Positions 34,835 through 47,000 of a stretch of 64,000 nucleotides of DNA are shown here, in pieces. This DNA is from Geosiphon pyriformis (lineage: Eukaryota; Glomeromycota; Glomeromycetes; Archaeosporales; Geosiphonaceae), in the NCBI GenBank assembly GCA_016748015.1, contig JAAOMT010000009.1:390459-454458 (forward strand). Direction: 5' to 3'. The position numbers and the translations under genes are program-made. The notes under the pieces were generated by a model. That model saw only the letters and a list, made by a program, of their open reading frames with translations. It did not search any database and had not been told where the DNA came from. Positions within the stretch are counted from its first letter, which is position 1. Each line of letters opens with the position of its first letter.

Positions 34835-35018
34835 CTTCTTCAAGTAATGGTTGAGTGACTGTTTGATCATTGCTCAAGTTAACGATCGTGGTAGTTGATT
34901 CAGATTGAGAAATTTTCGTAAATAATTGTTTATGCGCATAAAAAAGAATTCTTGAAATCGCAGAAGAAAAATAAAATAATAAAATGGCTGCAAAGAAAAC
35001 TGAATAACCTGCTAACAT
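34533..35018 (-). CDS. Single-pass membrane protein with PPxY motifs and poly-Gln
   Basis: Single exon, 161 residues, ATG start. Residues about 5-27 (YSVFFAAILLFYFSSAISRI) form one N-terminal membrane anchor or uncleaved signal. A run of about 11 Gln (CAA-type repeat, 34801-34833) follows near residue 63. Two PY motifs, PPSY (103-106) and PPKY (114-117), lie in an acidic cytosolic tail. The C-terminus is a predicted helix (EESRRILEETRVIYRALV). PPxY motifs are bound by WW domains, classically of Nedd4/Rsp5 ubiquitin ligases. The layout resembles small Rsp5 membrane adaptors, which direct sorting of membrane proteins. That role is inference; the family is not recognised. Confidence 0.65.
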
Positions 35019-35459
35019 TTTAAAACTTTCTTTTAAAGTTTCTTATTGATATCTATTATTGAAAGTTTTCAAGAGTAGTTGATTGAATATAGAAACTTTT
35101 TTAGTGTTTATAAGGGAAAGAAAAAATTTTAAAAATTCTTCCGTTCTATGAATCTCTTCAAATTATATGTGTTTCTTAAAAAAAGAATTATAAGGAAATG
35201 GACTGTCACCATAAAGAAAGTTGTAAAATGGAGAAATATGTATTAAAAGAGTGAAAAGAGAAGAACATTAAAATCTTAAAAAATAGTCAAAAATATCAAA
35301 AAAAATCAATAAAAAAAAAACACCTTTACTCTTTTCGTTTTATAGTTAAAATGATTGTGATTGTGATAATGTTACCAATTTTAAAACAATATTATATAAT
35401 CGTCGATCGTAAAACGCCGTGAAAATGAAATCATACGATAAATGATGATATGGCTTTTT

Positions 35460-35464
35460 CTTTT

Positions 35465-35518
<54 letters not shown>

Positions 35519-35554
35519 TTTTTTTTTTTTTTTTTGTTTTTTTCTTTTTTTTTT

Positions 35555-35602
<48 letters not shown>

Positions 35603-35628
35603 TTTTTTTTTTTTTTTTTTTTTTTTTT
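35460..35628. repeat. Poly(T) tract next to an assembly gap
   Basis: About 170 bases of T with a few C, G or A interruptions run straight into the N block. Such a tract is hard to sequence and probably caused the gap. Confidence 0.9.
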
Positions 35629-36065
35629 NNNNNNNNNNNNNNNNNNNNNNNNNNNNNNNNNNNNNNNNNNNNNNNNNNNNNNNNNNNNNNNNNNNNNNNN
35701 NNNNNNNNNNNNNNNNNNNNNNNNNNNNNNNNNNNNNNNNNNNNNNNNNNNNNNNNNNNNNNNNNNNNNNNNNNNNNNNNNNNNNNNNNNNNNNNNNNNN
35801 NNNNNNNNNNNNNNNNNNNNNNNNNNNNNNNNNNNNNNNNNNNNNNNNNNNNNNNNNNNNNNNNNNNNNNNNNNNNNNNNNNNNNNNNNNNNNNNNNNNN
35901 NNNNNNNNNNNNNNNNNNNNNNNNNNNNNNNNNNNNNNNNNNNNNNNNNNNNNNNNNNNNNNNNNNNNNNNNNNNNNNNNNNNNNNNNNNNNNNNNNNNN
36001 NNNNNNNNNNNNNNNNNNNNNNNNNNNNNNNNNNNNNNNNNNNNNNNNNNNNNNNNNNNNNNNNN
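35629..36065. other. Assembly gap (437 N)
   Basis: Undetermined bases, flanked by poly(T) on the left and C17-A13 (36066-36093) on the right. The long open frames spanning it are artefacts. Confidence 0.99.
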
Positions 36066-36093
36066 CCCCCCCCCCCCCCCCAAAAAAAAAAAA

Positions 36094-36625
36094 ATGGTGA
36101 TAAACACTTGTGGCGATGTTCGATTAAAAAATCCCCGCGCCCATTCAAACTCCAAAAATCTTGAATCTTTTAAAATTTTGTTTAAAATGAACATACCACA
36201 GTCAACATTATTCAGCAAAGCCGACTTTTCATATCAACGTCTCAAATATTATCGCCTCACTAAGATTAGCTTGTTTCATTAGATAATAAACCAACATCAT
36301 GTTGAACTGATAAATCATTTTTTATTTCGCAAAAAAATTTTATTAATTTTAAAATGCTATAATTCTTTCATTAATATACTATACCTTGAAAAAAAAAAAA
36401 AAATTGGCCTTTATAAAATTATGATAACGTTATGCGTGTGTTGAATATACAAATTTTGATTTTATACAGAATGGAAATGTGAGAAAAAGGTCTGAATAAA
36501 ACTTGCAAGGAGAAATTAATTTACAAAAACTCTTTCAACTTCTTGTGCAATATTTTTTTGACCCTTTCACATTATGACTGACCCTCCCTCCTCATCCTCC
36601 TTCCAATGTAAAAATTAGCCTTCTA
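36094..36625. other. Flank of the assembly gap, no assigned gene
   Basis: The minus strand reads MLNNVDCGMFILNKIL at about 36170-36218, which faintly recalls the DCG-x-F of C48 (Ulp1-like) proteases. There is no further support and the sequence runs into the gap. Confidence 0.3.
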
Positions 36626-38093
<1,468 letters not shown>

Positions 38094-38148
38094 AATTTTA
38101 AAAAAAAATTACAAATAGAAGGGGGACAATGAAGCTTTATCATTACAC

Positions 38149-38182
<34 letters not shown>

Positions 38183-39132
38183 ACTTGTGGTCCCACCTCC
38201 GTTCCTGTTTCGTCTCTGTGCGGTAATACAGGTTGACAATTTGCAGTTGAAAATCTAGCCGTCAGACAATACTTACTTTGAATCAAATGAAAGATCAACT
38301 CCAATCTTTTTTTTGATCTTACTGTGAAACTCAAAATTAACGATTTAACGAACGACTCCAATTTAAGGAGCGCCTGTGTTGGATGCGGCTTAAGCAGGCT
38401 TTGTGTTGGTTTTATAGGCCCAAATTAATCCCTTTAGAACCTGTTTCTTGAATCAGTTTTATTGCACTAAAAAAGTTAAATCTTATCCATTTCTATTGTA
38501 TAGACAATGAAGCGAAAAATTACGCGGCAGGGCAATTATAAAGTTTTCCTAATTAGTGTCAAGATCAAGATCTCTTAAAATTCAACTTTCAAAATTTTGT
38601 CCAACTCTTTTAAGTTAAAGAATCGCCTAGCATTTAATTTAATATTTGTCACTTTGGTGACTCCAAAGAATTTCTAAAATCAACTGATACTGATACTGAT
38701 ACTGATCCCACAATTTTTCCATACCTTCTGGCTTAACTCATCAATTCCCATTCTTATAGAATTTCATGTCAATCATTCATAAACTAGAATTCTGCCTGAA
38801 CGTGCTTACATACAAATTTCGAAAATTTTGTATTCGATGAACCTTCAGTCCTGGTGATCTAGTTAGATAAAAACATGGATAAATATTTGAGAATGCCCAT
38901 TTTCCTATTTATGCGTTAGTCTTTGGGCGGTTGTTTTATCCAACAGTTTTCTCGATTATGAGGGAGAAAATGAAAATCGATTGGAAACTTTGAACCTGAG
39001 AATTTGTAAAAAAAAGTTTATGTAAAAAAAGTTTATGTAAAAAAAAGTTCATGTATAAAAAAGTTCATTTATAAAAACTAAGCGTTTATTGCCTTTTGCT
39101 ATTATTTAGCCTTCTTGATTTCAAAAGCTTGC

Positions 39133-39183
<51 letters not shown>

Positions 39184-40761
39184 GTTATTATTATGTAACA
39201 AGTTAACAAATTACAAACACAAATATTGAGGATTTGTTTATCGTTTTGTTTTTTAAGCCTTTAATTTGATAGTTTTTTCAAATTTTTTTTGGCTCAGTAT
39301 CTAAATGAAGTTCAATTGCTTATTCAAATACAGATTCAATTGGAAACAGGGTAATAATGATACTTGTAACTTTCAAAAAAAAAATTTTAAAGACTACCAA
39401 ATGAACGTTGGTTTTTTTGTTGTTTTTAGTTTTTGATGTATGTTCAAGATGCAGAGGTTTTTTTTTCATTAGTTTTCGTTAAAAATTAAAATTCTTGATT
39501 ATTTTTACTTTTGGTGTTATGATTACATTTTAGATTTATTTTAATTTTTTTAATAACGTTAACATGATTATACTTAATTATGCTTATTCTATATTCTATG
39601 TTCTATATTGATTTAAAAAATAGTGACTCTTTATTTGTATAAATCGATTTTATATAATTATTAGTCATATACTTAAATATAATAATAATCTTTTATGTCC
39701 TATGTTTTTATTTATTAATTAATCTAATTTTTTTTATGATTCTATAATTATTTTTTGTTGTTGTCTATTTTTATAAATTTTCGTTTTCAATCTTAACTTT
39801 TTTTTTAAATAAAGCTCAATTTAAAAAAAAATCTTAAAATAATATGAGAAAACAATAATATTGGTTATTTATAAAATTAAAATTTTATATAAAATTATTA
39901 TAAAAATGATTTAATCACACTGTAAAATTTTATTTAATCACACTGTAAAATGTTATAAAAAGATAATTTAATTACACTGGATAATCTTTTTTTATTATTA
40001 TTATTAATGAATACAAATGAATTTAATAAATGCTGTTTCAAAACTCAAAAAAAAAAAAAAAATTGTTTTTAATCAGTTTTTTGAAAATTAATTAAATAAT
40101 GACTTGTAAAAAAAATTATAATATTTTCAATAAATATTACTGAATTAAGAATATATTTTTACATGAAAAAATTATATGTCAAATATGCTAAATATAAATG
40201 ATTAATAAAAATTAAAAAAAAAAAAAAGATTTTTCTATATTTTGCCAAAAAAATGTGAAATAAACTAACTTTTTTTTTTAATTTTTTAATATTTAATTTA
40301 TCATAAAGTTTATTCTTAAAAATAAATTATATGTTGCATAAAATTTATTCAATTTTAAAAATAATGTTTTTAATTAATATAAAACTAATAAAATTATTTT
40401 TTTTAAAAAAAAAAAGGTAAATATTTATGGTTTTTTTAATCACCAATTTCATTAATTTAAACTTAATTATTATATTTTATTAAAATATCTTGACATATAT
40501 TTACTCTAATAAAGAAAAGTCACATACACCAAACCATTTTTACGACAAATAATTTTATTTGTTTGTCGTTAAATTATAGCCAACCAAATAATGTTATTAA
40601 CTTTTTAACTTAAATTTCATGTTTATACAAAATTATAAAAGAACAAAATTATCATGAGTATCTTTTTTTTTTGCTAAACAGATTGATAAAAGATCAACAA
40701 AAGATTTTTTTTTTCTTAGAATAATGAAAATTCCGATCTCTTTTAAATTTTGATTTACAAA
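38094..40761. other. Gene-free stretch with short tandem repeats
   Basis: It contains (AT)n at 38150-38178, (ACTGAT)n at about 38684-38706 and a 16-base tandem (GTTTATGTAAAAAAA type) at 39004-39072. It also has (AAT)n at 39131-39182 and a direct repeat TTTAATCACACTGTAAAAT at about 39911 and 39935. The divergent promoters of the coiled-coil gene and the deaminase should lie at its two ends. No RNA gene was seen. Confidence 0.5.
39131..39182. repeat. (AAT)n microsatellite
   Basis: About 17 AAT units. Confidence 0.93.
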
Positions 40762-41538
40762 ATGAATTTCAGTGGAAATTTATTTTATTCTTTACTTTTT
40801 ATTATACCAGTATTCCAGAGCTTAGGTTATTGTTGCGACCTTTTGCAGGACAGATATAGTTCTCACGAGATTCAGTTGAAAAATTCTCTTCATATATCAA
40901 TTAATGTGCCTACAAATATTCCATTAAATGTTCGAGAATATTGGATGAAGCAAGGTATCATTCAAATTTCCATTATACGTTCAATCAACCCACTCGATCT
41001 CATAATCATCTACAGTATTTTAAATTATTCAGCTGTAGACCATCTAAATCGTCACTTGGGTCCACGTGGAAAGTTCCCATTCGCAAGCGTGATCGTGAAC
41101 CATACCTTAACCTCTCGAAAAAACCAATATGGAACTCCAATTTGCTATGGCTACAACAAAGTTTCCAATGACTATGATCCAACAGCACATGGTGAAATTG
41201 TCGCCATTCGGAATTGCACTAGTCTTACCAAAAATATGAACGCCGTTAGTGGTTTATCATTGTATACTACCGCTGAGCCGTGCCCGATGTGTACATCGGC
41301 TATTATTTGGAGTGATATTGGAGAAATTATTTTCGGGACGAGTATTAGACAGTTGATTAAATATAATTGGGCACAGATTGACATTTCTGCTAAGGAGTTT
41401 TTAAAAATTCCACTGGTGAATAAGGAAAAAAGAACCAAAATTATTGGTGGAGTTTTGAAGAATGAGACGGATACGTTGTTTGAATGGCAGTTTACCAAAA
41501 AGAAAGTGGTGGATGAGGTATGTTCTGTGAAGTATTGA
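40762..41538 (+). CDS. Secreted CDA-fold nucleoside/base deaminase, two exons
   Basis: Exons are 40762-40954 and 41033-41538 (232 residues) with a 78-base GT-AG intron. Splicing restores the expected helix WMKQAVDHLNRHLGPRGKFP. The zinc site is complete: THGE-type AHGE (His117, catalytic Glu119) and EPCPMC (Cys148, Cys151), followed by IIFGTS. This is the pattern of tRNA-adenosine, guanine and cytosine deaminases of the cytidine deaminase superfamily. Unusually, residues 1-23 (NLFYSLLFIIPVFQSLGY) form a signal peptide, so the enzyme should enter the secretory path. NHT, NCT and NET sequons fit this. It may deaminate free bases or nucleosides outside the cell. A GTATGT near 41517 leaves a further 3' intron possible. 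Confidence 0.85.
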   Translation: MNFSGNLFYSLLFIIPVFQSLGYCCDLLQDRYSSHEIQLKNSLHISINVPTNIPLNVREYWMKQGIIQISIIRSINPLDLIIIYSILNYSAVDHLNRHLGPRGKFPFASVIVNHTLTSRKNQYGTPICYGYNKVSNDYDPTAHGEIVAIRNCTSLTKNMNAVSGLSLYTTAEPCPMCTSAIIWSDIGEIIFGTSIRQLIKYNWAQIDISAKEFLKIPLVNKEKRTKIIGGVLKNETDTLFEWQFTKKKVVDEVCSVKY

Positions 41539-41851
41539 AATAACATAGCAATCCATCTAATTTAAGATTTCTCATTTGAAACCAAAGTCAAACAACTTAC
41601 CCATTCCCGAATATTGCTTAGTAAATAAATTATTTTCAATTTTTCCTAAATTTTTTTTCTAGTGGTAATTTTGCAAAAATCTTCACTTTAAAATATCTAT
41701 TAACACAAAATATAATTACAAAGAGAAATATAAAATATATATTTTATAAAATATCCCAATTTTGTTTGATTTTTTAAAAGTGAAATGCCTTGAAACTTGA
41801 GTCTCTTTATTCAAGGTTTTATCCACTCAATCCATCAAAGCTAGATGTTAT
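41539..41851. other. Short convergent intergenic spacer
   Basis: The 3' ends of the deaminase and SWIRM genes face each other across about 310 bases. No element is visible. Confidence 0.5.
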
Positions 41852-43001
41852 TTAACGGATCCAGCCTACTTCTTTGAAGAATTCCCAAAGCTTACACGCT
41901 TTGTTCACATCAATCCTCACAGTCTTTTGTGCATCAACCTTTCGAAATGGTAAACCAGCTTCGCAATATTCCTTAGCAGCAGACAGGATTGCCAATTTGG
42001 CATTAAGATACTGTAGGGGAGTCATTCGTAATATTGAAGCTGCTTTAGCCTCGAGTCGATGCAATAAGTTTACGTGTGGCTGGCCTTTGAGATTAGCTGG
42101 ATAACCTTTCCAAGTTATTTTAGGCTTTTTAATAATATCTAGCATCTTTTTATCCAAATATAAGTCCCCAAGAGCATCAGTTAATTCCATAATCGACATA
42201 GAAGGTGGTGGTGGTTTAGTCTTGTCTACTACGGTTTCAAAGAAAGAACCTTCTCGTGAAGACTTGGTTCGCCTAAAAGGGAGATTGGACTCCCAAAGTA
42301 ATCGTGGGTTCTTTGTGTAGATATCAAAGACATTACAGGTAAAGCTAATACTATCATTCTCAAAATCCTCTTTAGCATATGATTTTTGAGGATTTGGATT
42401 TTTACGAGGTGGTTTCCGACGTGCAGGATTACTTCCCTCCGATTTTATGATAGGAATAGAGCTAGAGGATTCAGCCAATAGATTTAAAGAAGCTTGGGAC
42501 ATTTTCTCAGTATTGATTGAAGCCTGTTCTGCTAAACGCAAAAGATCCTCAGGAGCCTCAGAAAGTTTCCAACGAAATTTCGGTTTTTGTGATATTTGTA
42601 TGGGAGTAATATTTTTTTCGTGAGTAATTTCTGGGGATGACTCGACAATCTTTTCACTTATATAACCCCCTTCAATAATTTGCGAGTGTTCTGGTGACCC
42701 GTCCGTCTCATCTTCACTTGGTGATGGTGTATATTCATGTGGGTCCCTTCGATGTTTAGACGACAAAGAATCACGTGGCATAGCGAGTAATGCATCCATA
42801 AAAATTTCCTCTGGTAATGAAGGTGACTCTTGGTCAATAGAGGACTCAGGTGTCAAAGTACCACTTGACGAGGAAGCAGAAAAAAGGCTTTTTTCTTATC
42901 AAATAAATATGAAGCTCAATTTAGAATTTCTTAAAAATATGCCAGGGCAGTGTTTATTGAAAAAATAATCAATACGAACCTTGAGAGTAGTTTTCTGTCA
43001 T
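41852..43001 (-). CDS. SWIRM-domain protein (Fun19/Laf-type), two exons
   Basis: Exons are 43001-42980 (only 7 codons, MTENYSQ) and 42894-41852, giving 354 residues. The C-terminal 75 residues are a SWIRM domain: TPLQYLNAKLAILSAAKEYC, then LPFRKVDAQKTVRIDVNKAC and KLWEFFKEVGWI. The RIDVNKA-x-KLW-x-F motif is its DNA/nucleosome-binding core. The N-terminal 270 residues are low complexity, Ser/Pro/acidic, with KPKFRWKLSE and KPKITWKGYP segments. SWIRM domains occur in chromatin regulators. This layout, with disorder followed by a C-terminal SWIRM, matches yeast Fun19 and fission-yeast Laf proteins, which associate with histone deacetylase complexes. Likely nuclear. Confidence 0.84.
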
Positions 43002-44031
43002 ATTTATTTGTAATAAATATATTCAGCAAGGGTGAATTTTTTGAAGCGGAAGAGTCAAAGATAACTTACACAGGAATATTATGTTGATTTATATTATACC
43101 AGAGTAAATTTATCTTTTCATAATCAGCTTTATGATCCCCTTGATGATATTATCTTTTGTCATCCAATACAAGGAAATTTGTTCTTTATCAGAATAGAGA
43201 ATTAGTATCGTGTGAATACCGAAAATTCATTATGTCTTTAGGCGTGAAGAGGGCACAAAAAGTTTTAATGCAGCATTAAATATAAAGTTTTTTAGCGAGG
43301 AATTGCCTCGTAAATAGACAAAAAAATTTCCCGTATCAAATTTTGATACTATAATAATTTAAAACCTAAAAACCTTTAAAGTGCACGAAAATAAGATTTG
43401 AAAATAGGTTTTGCTTCTCTTAAATCTAAAATCTCAAAAAGGTTTTCAAGAATGGATTTCAAAATGAACTCCTTTTGCGTGCAGCTCCTGGTTTATTTTA
43501 AAAAATCTTGCGACATCTTTGAGTAAATGTTATTTCCTCCATTGGGCTACAAGATATTTTCTTTGCCCAATTTTAAAGAATAATTGAATTCAAAATTATT
43601 TTTGTGTATCATCACTCTGTATTGAATTTTAAATCACGTTATGAATGATATGTAACATTAGGGAAACATTTTACTTTGTAACTACACGATTGTATTTTAA
43701 GTCTCAATTATTAATGCACTGGACAAAATATTTTCTTTGTTCAAGATTTCGGATTTCCCAACTACATTGTGATACACTAATTTCATAAGACACCAAATTA
43801 GTGAATGAAAAAAATTCAAATTCTGACAAATTATTTGTTTATGGGTTAGTTGATTAGATGCATTGATTCCCGAATTCGCATTTAATAATTGAAACTTGCA
43901 AATTTAAAATGATTTTTCTTGTTGAGTTTCTCCAAATCAGATACCATCTAAATTTATATCGTTCATCCAATATTGACTATAAGTCTTTAATAACTAGTTA
44001 GCTATGTTTAAAATATATTTTAAGGTTATCT
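43002..44031. other. Intergenic region between SWIRM and helicase genes
   Basis: Both neighbours are on the minus strand. I see no gene and no element in these 1.0 kb beyond AT-rich tracts. Confidence 0.45.
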
Positions 44032-47000
44032 TCAAGCCCAGATGGACTGAAATTTTGCTTCAAATTCCTCCCTTACAAGTTTAAATCCTTTCAAGACATT
44101 CTCATCGACACCATCCAAGGTATTCAGTGATACACAAATTGCGTTCAAGATGTATGAAAAATCTTTCAAAAATTTCCAAATTTCGCCACCTCTGATCCCG
44201 TTTGCCTCGATCAGTGCCTTTTGCTGGCCATGTAAGAAAAAATCAAAAAGATACGCGTTAAGGTAACGGTCAGTATCTATAAAGGGGACACTACGAGCTT
44301 CCAGGAAAATAGAACTACGCAAATGAGAGGTCAGATCATAAATGTTCCTAAACAGATCCCCTTGGCCACTGCAAATTGCCATAAATGAGGAGCGAGCGAC
44401 ATAGGGAACACATGTGGACTTAAGTTGACTTAATAATTCCCCATTGAGATCGATATATTCAAAAGGAAATCGCATATTTGATAACGGGAGTTTATCGTCT
44501 AATTCGATGATATTCTGAGCAAAAGTAATCACATATGTGGAATAAATCTTGATGACTCGATCATTATGCATATCCAAGATTTGCTGTACTGACGTTGGAA
44601 TTGGATCAAGCACAATTCTTGAAGGATATTTTTTTCTTAATGTTGAAATCCATGCTTTCCCTAGACGTCGTATTGGGATAATATTAAAAAGATTCGAGAG
44701 TACAAGCATAAGCATGTCCATCACGTCTTTTGAGTTCGTTTCCACGTCTCTGCATATTTTGTGCCATACTCCGTGCTTGTAAAGAACGACAAAGGCAAAG
44801 TTACTAGGCTCAGTATAATGTAAATGAGTGACTGCCCCAGCCAAGTTCAGCAATTGGCCGTTTTTATCGAGCAAATTCTCTCGCATTAAATATTGAATAG
44901 AAAAAATAAGATGGTGTTTAATCTGATCTGAGAGATGTTCCCGACCTAAACAGAAAAATGTCTGTCCAAGTAACCCTTTAATTGCTTCCTCAGCATTGAT
45001 AAGATTCTTCGTCTGCGTAAGTAATAGAAAAGAACGAAGCGCTAAAGTTGTTGTCATAGGGAAGCTCCCATTAAGTTTAGGCAAATCGGAAATAAGCAGT
45101 CGTGAAATCTTAGTCCAAGTAAGCCCAAAAAATATAACATTTCCCACAAGATCGAAGCCTCGACGACCACTTCTTCCAGCCATTTGTCTGGAGAAAAACA
45201 ATAAAAGATACGATTAACAAACAATAAACAAGGTCTCAAACATCATAAATAGAGCCTGACAAATACTTGCCTATAATTAAGTGCCGTTAAAAAAACTGAA
45301 TCGCCACAAAAGACGACAGTTTTACATGGCATATTTATACCTAAGGAACAAAATGACGAAATTGTCAAGATTTAATAAATTCAACTTAAGAAACCTTAAA
45401 AATCAATCTGCATTACTTGAACTGTAAAACAGCATAAAATTAATCAAATACCTAACGCAAGCGTTCCAGTTGCTATTACAATACGAACATACTTTTGGCG
45501 GAATAAAATCTCGACTGCTTGAAGGTATTTTTTTGGCATGCCTCCATGATGTACGGCTATACCCCTTTCTAAGGCTCTCAAAAGGAAAATGTTATTTCCT
45601 TTCATTTGCTTTTGAGAATACTTTAGTAAAGCTTCCAATTCTTGTTTGGAGACATTGGATTGTATGTGGGCAAAAGTAAATCTTGGATCATGCTTCTCCC
45701 AATCAAAAATTTCTGGTGAATCTTCAGGAATAGAGGTTTCGTTGTCGTCCCAATTATCACTTTTGCCTCGACCTACTTTTTTCTTCCCTTCTGATCCCTT
45801 TTTTGTCATCTTTTCTTTTGCGTTCGTTCGAGCTATAGCCTCTCGCTTTCGTTTCTGGTAATCCATATCGTTCTCCCGTGTCTGGGTCTCATATAATTCT
45901 AATTTCTCAAGTATTTTTGATGCGAGGTGAATACACCCATGCCGATCAAAATGAAAAAAAATAGCCGGAAGTTTATTCTGACTGTTGAGCTCAGAGGCTA
46001 AGTGAATAATTGAGCATTCGAGAAAATTATTGTCATAAACATTGTGTTTGGCATCAAAATCTTTTTCCTGAATCGCGCTAGCTTCTAATTTTGAAAATTG
46101 TTCATTGATTGGAGATTTAAAATCGTTAATAATTTGTTTGACCGCTGGGATTGTTGAGTCTTCAATGGCCCAAAGTCGAAAATATTCCTTAATCTCCTTC
46201 TCATATTCGTTTGTGTCCGCCTTTCTAATTGGAATCATTTTTCGAAACCAATTATCTGGATTTAGTCGGTTCAGAATTTTACTCTCATTTTTTCCAGATA
46301 TTTGCCTCATTTTGTCGTATAAATTAAGACATTCATCTGGCAGAATCTTCATGTCTTTTGGGAATCCCTTCTTTCGCAACATAATTGGTGACAAGGCAGA
46401 ACATGGATGCACCCGAACAAAAGAATTGGCTACTTCTGGACCAACAGTGGTAAAAGTAGGAAATGGTAAGGAAGGAATATAAGCAAACTTCACTAGCTCC
46501 GAGTACCTCTTGTCAGTTTGTATTAGATGCATTTTTTTCCCTCTCAACTTTTGTGCCTTTTCGATCCAACTACTAAACTCTTCTGGATTACCAACTGTTG
46601 CAGAGAGTGCAAGGATTGGGCATTGAGCAACAAGCAAAAGATGTTCCCAAACAATTCCATTATCAGCTTCCCCTATCGAGTGAATTTCATCAAAGATAAT
46701 TCGCCGAATTTTTGGTACCCAGTCATCTGACCGAATTGGCGATAACATGAGGATTTCAAGCATCTCGGGCACAGTTATAAGAATTTGGCAACAATCGTGA
46801 TTTTCACGGTATTCACGAGTGTAAATTCCCCAATGTGACATTCCAGAATTTTCCGGGTAGTTTTTCTTGAATCTTCCGTAGACCTCAGCAGTAATCTGAT
46901 TGACAAGTGGTTTTGTAGGCGCCACATATACAATTATTCCTGGGAATTCCAAACGAAATAAGAACATCAAAGTTGGCAATTTAAAGTAAATTTGAAATTT

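Noticed and set aside
35346-36218. Long frames across the N block (poly-Lys and poly-Phe)
   Set aside because: They arise from homopolymers and undetermined bases.
36100-36218. Possible Ulp1/C48 protease end (NNVDCGMFILNKI)
   Set aside because: One short motif-like match next to an assembly gap, with no upstream His or Asp region.
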